Part shown: piece after piece, positions 1 to 5,557 of the stretch
How positions within the stretch are numbered: the first letter of the stretch is position 1
How the letters are laid out: each line of letters begins with the position of its first letter
Origin: an uncultured Arcobacter sp.
GTDB taxonomy: Bacteria > Campylobacterota > Campylobacteria > Campylobacterales > Arcobacteraceae
Assembly: GCA_913062735.1 (NCBI GenBank)
Contig: CAJXWI010000157.1
Coordinates: 1 to 6,385 of the forward strand
Direction of reading: 5' to 3'
DNA length: 6,385 bases
Position numbers and translations under genes: made by a program
Notes under the pieces: generated by a model
Told to the model about the DNA's origin: nothing
What the model saw: the letters and a program-made list of their open reading frames with translations, nothing else
Databases searched by the model: none

Positions 1-30
1 CTGGAGTTCAGACGTGTGCTCTTCCGATCT
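1..30 (+). other. Illumina TruSeq adapter (not genomic)
   Basis: These 30 bases match, from memory, the 3' end of the Illumina TruSeq read-2 adapter, ending in GCTCTTCCGATCT. The match stops exactly where the selO reading frame begins to make sense: base 31 onwards encodes conserved SelO residues, while bases before it do not. This is untrimmed library adapter and should be removed before the contig is used. Confidence 0.97.
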
Positions 31-1133
31 ATGGACGAGCAGTATTACGCTCATCTATTAGAGAATATATTATGGGTGAAGCCATGCATGCTTTAAATAT
101 ACCTACTACAAGAGCTTTAGGAATAATAGGCTCAAGGCATGAAGTTCCACGATCTTATGATGAGGTAGAGTATGGTTCTATTGTTATGAGAATGTCTCCT
201 TCATGGATACGAATTGGAAGCTTTGAGTTTTATGCAAGAAGCCAAAATGCAAAAGAAAATATTCCACAACTCTGCACTTATGTTATCAAACAAGCTTATC
301 CACACTTAGAGGGTGTAAATAAACCTTATGAAAAAATGTTTTATTCAATGGTGGATAAAACAGCGGAACTTCTAGCTAAATGGCAGGTATATGGTTTTAT
401 GCATGGGGTTATGAATACAGATAATATGTCTATGGCTGGACTTACTATTGATTATGGTCCTTTTGCTTTTATGGATTATTTTGATAAACATTGTATTTGT
501 AATCACAGCGATGTAGAAGGGCGATATTCTTATAATAATCAACCCTATGTTGCAAGATGGAATTTAGAAGTATTAGCTAAGTCCTTAAGCGAAGTATGTG
601 AGGTAGAAAAACTAACGCAATATTTAGAGACATTTTTTCCTCAACATGAAAAAGTGTATTTAGAATTAATGTGTGAACGTTTAGGGCTTGATACAACAAG
701 TGTATCAAATTATCATGTAGATCTGATTATCTCATTATTAAAAGCACTTCAAGAAGCAAAAGCAGACTATAATTGTTTCTTTTATGAATTAAGTAAGCTT
801 GAGAACTTAGATGATATCTCTTCTGTATTAGATGTATGTGTAAATCCTTCTGCAATACTATCTTGGTTTGAGGCTTATAAAAAAGCTGTTTTAGAAGATA
901 CAAGAGAAGAGGGTGCAAGAAGAACTCAAATGAAAAGGAGTAATCCAAAGTATATAATCAAAAATTATATGCTACAAGAAGCAATAGATGCTGCAAAAAG
1001 TGATGATTTTACTTTAGTGAATGATTTATTGAATATTGCTCAAAATCCTTTTGATGAGCATTCATCGTATGAGAGGTATTCAAAAGTAACTCCTATGGAA
1101 CATGCCAATTTACAATTGTCTTGTTCTTCGTAA
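31..1133 (+). CDS. selO: SelO/YdiU protein adenylyltransferase, 5'-truncated
   Basis: SelO is a pseudokinase-fold enzyme that transfers AMP from ATP to Ser/Thr/Tyr of proteins and is linked to redox and stress responses in E. coli. The open frame runs from base 33 (bases 31-32 are the tail of a codon, probably Asp) and reads GRAVLRSSIREYIMGEAMHA, the conserved SelO block, so the ATG at 72 is internal and not the start. Further visible landmarks are GVMNTDNMS at about 408-434 and IDYGPF at about 447-464, which hold the metal- and nucleotide-binding Asn/Asp residues of the family, and RYSYNNQP near 522-545. The C-terminus ends SCSS, with Cys at the antepenultimate position where selenoprotein versions carry Sec. 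About 366 residues are present against a usual 480, so roughly the first 115-120 are lost to the contig end, including the glycine-rich ATP-binding part. Product identity is very secure. Confidence 0.95.
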
Positions 1134-1155
1134 GATAAGAAGTATAGAAGAACTA

Positions 1156-1383
1156 CTATTTTAGTCTTTTCTTTAAACGTTCATAAAAGTAAGCTTTGTG
1201 TACTTTTATGATTTTTTCTTTCACATAAAACTCTTGCCCGTTTTTGCGAGACTTTTTTCTCTCTGCACGATAAAGTCTTAACAGCTCTTCATTAGATTTA
1301 AACCATTTGTTGAATCCCCTGAAGTAATTATCTCTGAGCATTTGTTTATACAATGATTTAAGTTCTTTGTCTGTCATTATCAT
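1156..1383 (-). CDS. Small basic hypothetical protein (75 aa)
   Basis: I do not recognise this gene. The frame is open from 1461, but the start is placed at the ATG at 1383-1381 because it has a good ribosome binding site (AAGGA, 7 bases upstream) that the longer frame lacks. The product begins MIMTDKELK and ends YERLKKRLK. It is rich in Lys and Arg, with several aromatic residues (YFRGFNKWF) and the helix-prone segment LLRLYRAERKKSRK, so it is probably a small helical, strongly positively charged cytoplasmic protein that could contact nucleic acid or acidic partners; that is inference from composition only. There is no signal peptide or membrane segment. It is convergent with selO (22 bases apart) and divergent from the araC-type gene at 1569. 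Confidence 0.6.
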   Translation of the reverse strand: MIMTDKELKSLYKQMLRDNYFRGFNKWFKSNEELLRLYRAERKKSRKNGQEFYVKEKIIKVHKAYFYERLKKRLK

Positions 1384-1455
1384 TTGATTTTCCTTATAGT
1401 TTAGTTTAATGTGATTTTGTGTCGCTATAGTGTGATTCATGTCTTTTTTAATTAG

Positions 1456-1470
1456 TTTCAAAATTTGAAA
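1456..1470. repeat. Perfect 7-1-7 palindrome between divergent genes
   Basis: TTTCAAA-A-TTTGAAA is a perfect inverted repeat with a one-base centre. It lies in the 185-base region between the minus-strand small gene and the plus-strand AraC regulator. It could be an operator for either gene, but AT-rich palindromes of this length can arise by chance in such DNA. Confidence 0.3.
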
Positions 1471-1501
1471 AGTGGTTTTTTATCTCTTGAGTGAAATTTA
1501 C

Positions 1502-1507
1502 TATAAA
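1502..1507 (+). promoter_or_regulatory. Possible -10 box for the AraC regulator at 1569
   Basis: TATAAA follows a T-rich tract (TTTTTTA at about 1476-1482), the arrangement usual for Campylobacterota sigma-70 promoters, which lack a conserved -35 box. The start site would fall near 1514, giving a leader of about 55 bases. Prediction by eye only. Confidence 0.35.
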
Positions 1508-1568
1508 GTTATTGTTCTTTTAATCTAAAAAATTGTACATATTTAGACTAAAAGGGATACTATGTTTC

Positions 1569-2474
1569 ATGAATAAATACTTATCTGTAGTAAAAGAAAT
1601 AGACTTTTATGCGCTTCCTCAAGCATTGTATAAAGAAAAAAATATTAAAAATATTTTAAGGTATGAGAATAATTGTATCTTATACAAAGAATCGAATATA
1701 GATTTAATTAACAAAGAAAAACTAATAACTTCACACTCTATTGTTTATGTCATTAATGGAAGGCTAAGAGTAAATACTTATGAGGGAGATGAAGTCATTA
1801 TTCAAAATGGTGAAATGATTTTTATGCCAAGAGATTCTTATATAATTTCGGATTACATAAAAAACAATGCCAGTATGAAAGTGTATCTGTTCTTTTTTGA
1901 CCATAATCTAGCCTTAAAATTTTTAGCCCAAAACCATACACCAACTGCTTTGAAAGAATCAAACAACTTAGTATGTCAACTTAAGGTAACACAGAATATA
2001 AAGTATTATATATCGTCTTTGGAAAAATTTAATTTTAAAACACTAAATACTAAAGAAATTTTGGAACTTAAGTTATTAGAACTCTTATATTTATTAGATG
2101 ATAGTAATCAAAATAACATTATAAAAACACTATTGTCTTCTGAGTCTTTTAAAGAAAAAAGAGATATAGAATCCTTTATGCTTGAACACTATGATAAGAA
2201 TCTTTCAATTAATGATTTTGCAAGTTTAAGCGGAAGAAGTCTCTCCTCATTTAACAGAGATTTTAAAAACAAATATAATACAACTCCTAAAAAATGGCTT
2301 ATTAAAAAAAAGATGAACAAAGCAAAAACTATGTTGGAGAAAGGGGCTAGTGTTAGCACTTGTGCTTTTGATTTAGGATATAAGAATGTTTCAAACTTCA
2401 TAAAAGCGTATAAATCTGTTTATAAACTCACTCCAAAATATATGCAACAAACAATTCTTTTAGATTCTGAATAA
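1569..2474 (+). CDS. AraC-family transcriptional regulator (301 aa)
   Basis: A DNA-binding transcription regulator. Residues about 50-120 form a beta-rich cupin-like sensor region (SHSIVYVINGRLRV, then NGEMIFMPRDS), and residues about 199-294 are the AraC DNA-binding domain with two helix-turn-helix units: LSINDFASLSGRSLSSFNRD (first) and SVSTCAFDLGYKNVSNFIKA (second), closing with the family signature KLTPKYM. Length is normal for the family. The frame is open back to a TTG at 1533, but that would place the ribosome binding site (AAAGGG, 1551-1556) inside the gene, so ATG 1569 is chosen; the 12-base spacing is long. The sensor half recalls the ExsA/VirF-like N-terminal type, but the ligand cannot be read from sequence. 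The ABM-fold gene downstream on the same strand is its most likely target. Confidence 0.9.
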   Translation: MNKYLSVVKEIDFYALPQALYKEKNIKNILRYENNCILYKESNIDLINKEKLITSHSIVYVINGRLRVNTYEGDEVIIQNGEMIFMPRDSYIISDYIKNNASMKVYLFFFDHNLALKFLAQNHTPTALKESNNLVCQLKVTQNIKYYISSLEKFNFKTLNTKEILELKLLELLYLLDDSNQNNIIKTLLSSESFKEKRDIESFMLEHYDKNLSINDFASLSGRSLSSFNRDFKNKYNTTPKKWLIKKKMNKAKTMLEKGASVSTCAFDLGYKNVSNFIKAYKSVYKLTPKYMQQTILLDSE

Positions 2475-2524
2475 AAATCACTGTTTTTGACTTTTTATAA
2501 GTAGAAAGCATTTTTATTTTTATA

Positions 2525-2530
2525 TATAAT
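2525..2530 (+). promoter_or_regulatory. Probable -10 box for the ABM-fold gene
   Basis: TATAAT preceded by the T-rich run TTTTTATTTTTATA (from about 2513) matches the Campylobacterota sigma-70 pattern. The predicted start near 2537 gives a leader of about 50 bases before the ATG at 2590. It lies in the 115 bases between the AraC gene and the ABM gene, suggesting the latter has its own, possibly AraC-controlled, promoter. Confidence 0.45.
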
Positions 2531-2589
2531 TACTCACATAAAGATTACTATGTTTTATATAGTTTTCAAAAATAATCAGGAGTTATAAA

Positions 2590-2880
2590 ATGAGTGTTAT
2601 TGTAATATTAGAAGCAGAAGTAAAAGAAGGTAGCATTAAAGAATTAGAGAACTTACTAAGAAATTATTTGCCTGAAACAAGGAAATATAGTGGTTTTATA
2701 GATATAAAAATACATGAACAAAAAGATAAGAATACCGTTATATTTTATGAAGAATGGGAAACAATTAAAGATTATGAATCTTATCTTCAAATGAGAACAA
2801 AAGAAGGTGTAATGAAAATCTTAGGAGATACTTTTAACGCTCCACCTAGTATTAGGTATTTTGATACATTATCTCTATAG
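2590..2880 (+). CDS. ABM-fold monooxygenase-like protein (96 aa)
   Basis: A small dimeric alpha/beta-barrel protein of the antibiotic biosynthesis monooxygenase (ABM) superfamily, which includes YgiN-type quinol monooxygenases and haem-degrading relatives. Full family length. The signature is present: a first strand with VIVILEAEVKEG, a helix with ELENLLRNYLPETRKYSGFI, a strand with VIFYEEWETIKDYESYLQ, and the closing strand IRYFDTLSL. The EEW motif at residues 54-56 and Gly35 of the SGF turn are the typical conserved points. There is no signal peptide, so it should be cytosolic. The start has a strong ribosome binding site (AGGAG, 7 bases upstream). The substrate is unknown; the family acts on quinones and polyketide-like aromatics without a bound cofactor. 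The AraC gene 115 bases upstream is the likely regulator. Confidence 0.88.
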   Translation: MSVIVILEAEVKEGSIKELENLLRNYLPETRKYSGFIDIKIHEQKDKNTVIFYEEWETIKDYESYLQMRTKEGVMKILGDTFNAPPSIRYFDTLSL

Positions 2881-2884
2881 ACTG

Positions 2885-2909
2885 TAACTTAAAAGTTAAT
2901 TGTTTTTTT
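2885..2909 (+). terminator. Weak intrinsic terminator after the ABM gene
   Basis: TAACT-TAAA-AGTTA forms a 5-bp AT-rich stem with a 4-base loop, followed after ATTG by seven T (2903-2909). It begins five bases past the ABM stop codon, the expected place. The stem is short and has little G/C, so function is uncertain. Confidence 0.4.
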
Positions 2910-2955
2910 GGACAGTATGTTTACTTGTTTAGGGTGTTAAATAAGAATACTGTCC
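2910..2955. repeat. Inverted repeat GGACAGTAT / ATACTGTCC
   Basis: Two perfect 9-base arms (2910-2918 and 2947-2955) face each other across 28 bases. Inside them, after one mismatch, four more pairs can form (TTTA 2920-2923 with TAAG 2942-2945, one a G-T pair), giving a stem of about 13 pairs and an 18-base loop. No T tract follows on the plus strand, and the T7 tract before it becomes A7 on the minus strand, so it is not an ordinary terminator in either direction. It could be a transcript hairpin, a paired protein-binding site or terminal repeats of a tiny degenerate element. Confidence 0.55.
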
Positions 2956-3189
2956 TCTAAATTTTAAAACAAATTTGCTAGCTTTTACGAACACTTAACT
3001 AAGAATAATTTAGTTTTGTTTCTTACAACAATCATACCTTTTTATTTTGTAAAAATGAATTTACTGCCCCCATGGTGTACTTTTTAAGATTCAAAAAGCT
3101 AAACTGTATGCTTATAGAAAAGTCATCAAATACTTTAAATTTCTTTGTTTCACTACTTAGTTTTTATCTACAAAATAAGGTAAATTAAC
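2956..3189. other. Spacer without supported genes
   Basis: Together with the terminator and inverted repeat before it, this fills the 309-base gap between the ABM gene and the second AraC gene. An ATG at 3072 opens a 38-codon frame that ends at 3188, but it has no ribosome binding site and I recognise nothing in it. The end of the spacer holds AAGG (3177-3180), the probable ribosome binding site of the next gene. I found no clear promoter here. Confidence 0.5.
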
Positions 3190-3936
3190 ATTAAAAATAT
3201 ATACACGAATAAATATTCTCCATCATCAAAACTATCACATATAATAGATGTATATTGGGTATTAGAAAATCATACAAAAGAAACAATAAATATACCAATA
3301 GTACCTGATGGCAGAATGGATATTGTGTATGATAACCATGACTTATTATTAGTAGGCAGTTTAAATGAAAGTATTGTAATTCCTTTAAAAGCAAACAGTG
3401 AAACATTCGGAATTAGATTTATGCCTTCAATATTACCGCAACTTCTAAATATAAAAGCAAATGATTTTACTAATAAAATTCTACCATTAGAAGATATTGC
3501 ACAAGAACTATTTTTACTTTTAAACTTCAATGAAAAAGATGAAAGTACTAAAGTTGATAAACTAAATAATATATTTGAAAATTACTGCGAAGATATTGTA
3601 TTAAATAAAAATATCTTAAGAATCATTGATGAAATAATGGCTGAAAAAGGAAATGTTTCAATAACAGAGATATCCCATAGCTATGATATAAATTCAAGAC
3701 AGTTAGAGCGGCTGTTTAATAACCTGCTTGGATTTAGCCCTAAAAAATTTACAAATATTATTAGGTTCTTTTATGCTTTTAAAAGTTTACTAAAAAATGG
3801 ATTTAATGAACTGTCTTTAAAAGCTTTAGGTTTTGGTTATTATGATCAAGCACATTTTAATAAAGAATTCAAAAAATTCTCAAATTTTACACCAAGAGAT
3901 GAACTAATGTCGTTTTTTTACAATATTAAAAAATAG
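3190..3936 (+). CDS. AraC-family regulator, DUF6597-type, apparent ATT start
   Basis: A DNA-binding regulator. The first in-frame ATG is at 3316, but the frame is open from 3184 and codons before 3316 encode clear family sequence: SHIIDVYWVLENH and IPIVPDGRMDIVYDNHD, the conserved Trp and Pro-Asp-Gly block of the DUF6597-like sensor domain. The start is therefore placed at ATT 3190 (reads ATT AAA AAT), nine bases after AAGG; there is no ATG, GTG or TTG in frame before 3316. The product would be 248 residues, normal for this type. The C-terminal AraC domain spans about residues 154-238: VSITEISHSYDINSRQLERL is the first helix-turn-helix, and LGFGYYDQAHFNKEFKKF with FTPRDEL the second unit. It lies 38 bases before a lipoprotein gene on the same strand, its probable target. 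Either ATT is a true rare start, the start codon is mutated, or the base is an error. Confidence 0.85.
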   Translation: MKNIYTNKYSPSSKLSHIIDVYWVLENHTKETINIPIVPDGRMDIVYDNHDLLLVGSLNESIVIPLKANSETFGIRFMPSILPQLLNIKANDFTNKILPLEDIAQELFLLLNFNEKDESTKVDKLNNIFENYCEDIVLNKNILRIIDEIMAEKGNVSITEISHSYDINSRQLERLFNNLLGFSPKKFTNIIRFFYAFKSLLKNGFNELSLKALGFGYYDQAHFNKEFKKFSNFTPRDELMSFFYNIKK

Positions 3937-3974
3937 TTTTTATTTATAATACTTAAAATTAAAAGGTATTAACT

Positions 3975-4517
3975 ATGAAATTTCGTAAAATAATTATCCA
4001 TTTACTCTTTGCTTTTTTGCTCTTAGGCTGCAATTCAAAATCTTCCGCAATAAATTTAGAAAATAAAAACAATGATGAAAACTATGGCTATATAATAAGT
4101 ATAGATATTGATGCATCAAAAGAAAAAATTTGGAGTCTAATTACTGATTTTGAAAACTATCCAAAATGGAATTCTGTGTTAAAAATGGAAAATAACGATA
4201 ATTTAAAATTAGAAAAAAACTTTCTTGTCACCATATTTGACGAAAATGGATTAATTGAAGATAATTTTAAAGCAATGTTACTTGATAAAAAGAAATACAG
4301 ATATTTTAGCCCTAGTCAAACACTCCTAACAAAGCACTTTTTTAAAGCGACTCATCAGTTTTTAATTGAAGAAATATCACAGAACAAAGTTAAATTTACT
4401 CAGAAATGGAAACTTGAAGGGGTGATTGCTTATTTATTTGAGGCTATGATTTTTGATGTATTAAATATATTTAAAACAATGAATCTTGAACTTAAAGAAA
4501 AAGCAGAGGAATCATGA
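3975..4517 (+). CDS. SRPBCC-fold lipoprotein (180 aa)
   Basis: A secreted, lipid-anchored protein with a helix-grip (SRPBCC, Bet v 1/polyketide cyclase-like) ligand-binding domain. Residues 1-18 are a signal peptide with a basic start (MKFRK) and hydrophobic core, ending in the lipobox LLLGC with Cys19 as the lipidated residue; Asn20 does not favour inner-membrane retention by the E. coli rule. Residues about 37-175 carry the fold: SIDIDASKEKIWSLITDFEN and YPKWN are the typical first strand and two helices, and the long C-terminal helix closes the pocket. Many such proteins bind a hydrophobic small molecule; none is identifiable here. AAGG sits nine bases before the ATG. It follows the AraC gene by 38 bases and overlaps the next start by four bases (ATGA), so the three form one transcription unit. 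Confidence 0.85.
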   Translation: MKFRKIIIHLLFAFLLLGCNSKSSAINLENKNNDENYGYIISIDIDASKEKIWSLITDFENYPKWNSVLKMENNDNLKLEKNFLVTIFDENGLIEDNFKAMLLDKKKYRYFSPSQTLLTKHFFKATHQFLIEEISQNKVKFTQKWKLEGVIAYLFEAMIFDVLNIFKTMNLELKEKAEES

Positions 4518-4659
4518 TAGTTGAAAAGATATTAACACAAGTATCCTAGCATTTAAAGAGTTTGAACATATTGACTATGAAGATTGTTTCAAGATTACTG
4601 GCATTAATTCTACTGGTGTAGATGAATTTGCAAAAGAATACTTTATAAATTTAAATTAA
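4514..4659 (+). pseudogene. Frameshifted, truncated remnant, possibly DUF2867-like
   Basis: An ATG overlapping the lipoprotein stop (ATGA) begins MIVEKILTQVS and then meets TAG at 4547. One frame over, from 4531, the DNA reads INTSILAFKEFEHIDYEDCF and on through KITGINSTGVDEF to AKEYFINLN before TAA at 4657. The second frame has no start of its own (TGA at 4522) and has ordinary protein composition, so one base appears to be lost between about 4522 and 4549. The restored product would be only about 48 residues. The EFEHIDYEDCFKI stretch and the later EYF resemble the N-terminus of DUF2867 proteins, whose usual continuation is absent. The family call is from memory of the motif and is moderate. 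Either the gene is decaying or a sequencing error adds to a true truncation. Confidence 0.6.
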
Positions 4660-4873
4660 TCCCTTGTGGATAAAAAAAGTCAAAATCCCATAAAAAAGAC
4701 ATAAAAAAATATTACACTTTGAAATATATTTGATGCTGTTTATTATTTTAGAATAAAATGCTTGTAATTAGTATTTATAAGCTTATTAATAAGCAATACT
4801 AATATTGTTTTCCCATAATATAGGTCTTTGGAAAACTGACACTAATTAGACAAAAGAATTTCTTAATTTATAT
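4660..4873. other. AT-rich spacer before the efflux operon
   Basis: I see no coding frame, tRNA or other RNA gene here. The first 60 bases are A-rich with several A6-A7 runs. TAGAAT (4750-4755) after TTATTATTTT could be a -10 box for a long leader transcript, but this is weak. The nested palindrome at 4767-4803 is listed separately. Confidence 0.45.
4767..4803. repeat. Nested palindrome / bulged stem-loop
   Basis: Outer arms ATTAGTATT (4767-4775) and AATACTAAT (4795-4803) are perfect 9-base complements. They enclose a 5-base bulge (TATAA) and an inner perfect 14-base palindrome, GCTTATTAATAAGC (4781-4794). Competing pairings exist: TGCTT (4759-4763) with AAGCA (4791-4795), and CAATA (4794-4798) with TATTG (4803-4807). 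It could be a terminator for the cluster to the left (only TTTT follows, at 4808-4811), a leader structure, or a DNA-binding site. Confidence 0.5.
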
Positions 4874-4890
4874 TGACCGATAGTCGGTCA
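4874..4890. promoter_or_regulatory. TetR-type operator O1
   Basis: TGACCGA-TAG-TCGGTCA is a perfect 7-base inverted repeat with a three-base centre, closely resembling operators of TetR/AcrR regulators of efflux operons. It is markedly more G/C-rich than its surroundings. It lies 28 bases upstream of the -10 box, about -56 to -40 relative to the predicted start, and 68 bases before the tetR start codon. Confidence 0.85.
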
Positions 4891-4917
4891 TTAACATTAT
4901 TTTAAGTTTTAGGTGAG

Positions 4918-4923
4918 TATAAT
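4918..4923 (+). promoter_or_regulatory. -10 box of the tetR-efflux operon promoter
   Basis: A perfect TATAAT preceded by the T-rich stretch TTATTTTAAGTTTT (from about 4897), as in Campylobacterota sigma-70 promoters; no -35 box is evident. The predicted transcription start is near 4930, at the left edge of operator O2, so a repressor bound there would block transcription. Confidence 0.7.
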
Positions 4924-4930
4924 CTTTTTT

Positions 4931-4947
4931 TGACCAAGAGTCAGTAA
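4931..4947. promoter_or_regulatory. Degenerate TetR-type operator O2
   Basis: TGACCAAGAGTCAGTAA matches O1 at 13 of 17 positions in the same orientation, keeping TGACC and the central AGTC. Its own symmetry is weaker (TGAC with GTCA). It covers the predicted first transcribed bases and touches the tetR ribosome binding site (AAAGGAG, 4946-4952). The centre-to-centre distance to O1 is 57 bases. It is probably a lower-affinity second site for the same repressor. Confidence 0.6.
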
Positions 4948-4957
4948 AGGAGTGGGT

Positions 4958-5557
4958 TTGCCAAAAATAGTAAATAAAGAAGAAAAAAGAAAAGAAATAG
5001 CAAAATCTTGCATCTATTTATTAGAAGATGTAGGTATTAAAAAACTTACTGTATCTGCTGCTGCAAAGGCTGCTGGTGTAGGTAAGGGAACTATTTATGA
5101 ATACTTTGAAAGCAAAGAAGATATCATTTTTGCCATTATAGAAATTCATATTGCAGAAAGCAGCAACATCATTCTTGAAAAGATGAATGGGGCAGTAACT
5201 ACAAAAGATAAACTGCAATGTTTTTTCTCTTTTGTAATTGAAGAAGATGAAGAAAACTTGAAACATTTTAATGGGTATAAAGACTATTTATCTGTTGCTC
5301 TTGCAGATACAACCGAAACATACAAAAAATTCAATTCAGTATGTGATGATTTTTTTGTAGGTTTTTTACGTCCTTTAATACAAGAAGGTATTGATAAGGG
5401 TGAACTAATTCCACATTCAATTAAATTTGTAAACAGCATTGTTCTTTTTAAAAAAGGATTGTCTTTGAGCAAAATGACTATTAATAATTACAATGCAAAA
5501 GAAGCTTATGATGAGTTTGTTGATAACTTCTTTGAATTATTAGAAGTAAAAAAATGA
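4958..5557 (+). CDS. TetR/AcrR-family repressor of the efflux operon, TTG start
   Basis: A ligand-released repressor of 199 residues, a normal length. The N-terminal DNA-binding domain is clear: KRKEIAKSCIYLLEDVG (helix 1), then LTVSAAAKAAGVGKGTIYEY and FESKEDI, the family helix-turn-helix at about residues 30-56. The C-terminal half is helical and variable, as expected of the drug-binding domain, so the ligand cannot be predicted. The frame opens at GTG 4952, but that GTG lies within the ribosome binding site AAAGGAG (4946-4952); TTG 4958, five bases beyond it, gives the usual N-terminus MPKIV and is chosen. It is preceded by its own promoter and two operators, implying autorepression. It overlaps the next gene by four bases (ATGA) and heads an efflux operon. 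Confidence 0.92.
   Translation: MPKIVNKEEKRKEIAKSCIYLLEDVGIKKLTVSAAAKAAGVGKGTIYEYFESKEDIIFAIIEIHIAESSNIILEKMNGAVTTKDKLQCFFSFVIEEDEENLKHFNGYKDYLSVALADTTETYKKFNSVCDDFFVGFLRPLIQEGIDKGELIPHSIKFVNSIVLFKKGLSLSKMTINNYNAKEAYDEFVDNFFELLEVKK

Noticed and set aside
72..74. ATG 72 as the start of selO
   Set aside because: Conserved SelO codons (GRAVLRSSIRE) precede it in frame back to the adapter border, so this Met is internal.
1123..1153. GTTCTTC ... GAAGAAC inverted repeat as the selO terminator
   Set aside because: The 7-bp arms lie 17 bases apart, overlap the end of the coding sequence and are not followed by a T tract.
1384..1461. Longer form of the minus-strand small protein (101 aa)
   Set aside because: The first 26 residues lack a ribosome binding site before them, while the internal ATG at 1383 has AAGGA at good spacing.
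1533..1568. TTG 1533 as the start of the first AraC gene
   Set aside because: The extension encodes no family sequence and would place the ribosome binding site AAAGGG inside the gene; ATG 1569 fits better.
2475..2510. Terminator after the first AraC gene
   Set aside because: AAAAA and TTTTT runs around TCACTG could pair, but there is no G/C in the stem; not distinguishable from AT-rich background.
3072..3188. 38-codon frame just before the second AraC gene
   Set aside because: No ribosome binding site and no recognisable sequence; it ends two bases before ATT 3190, which is intriguing but insufficient.
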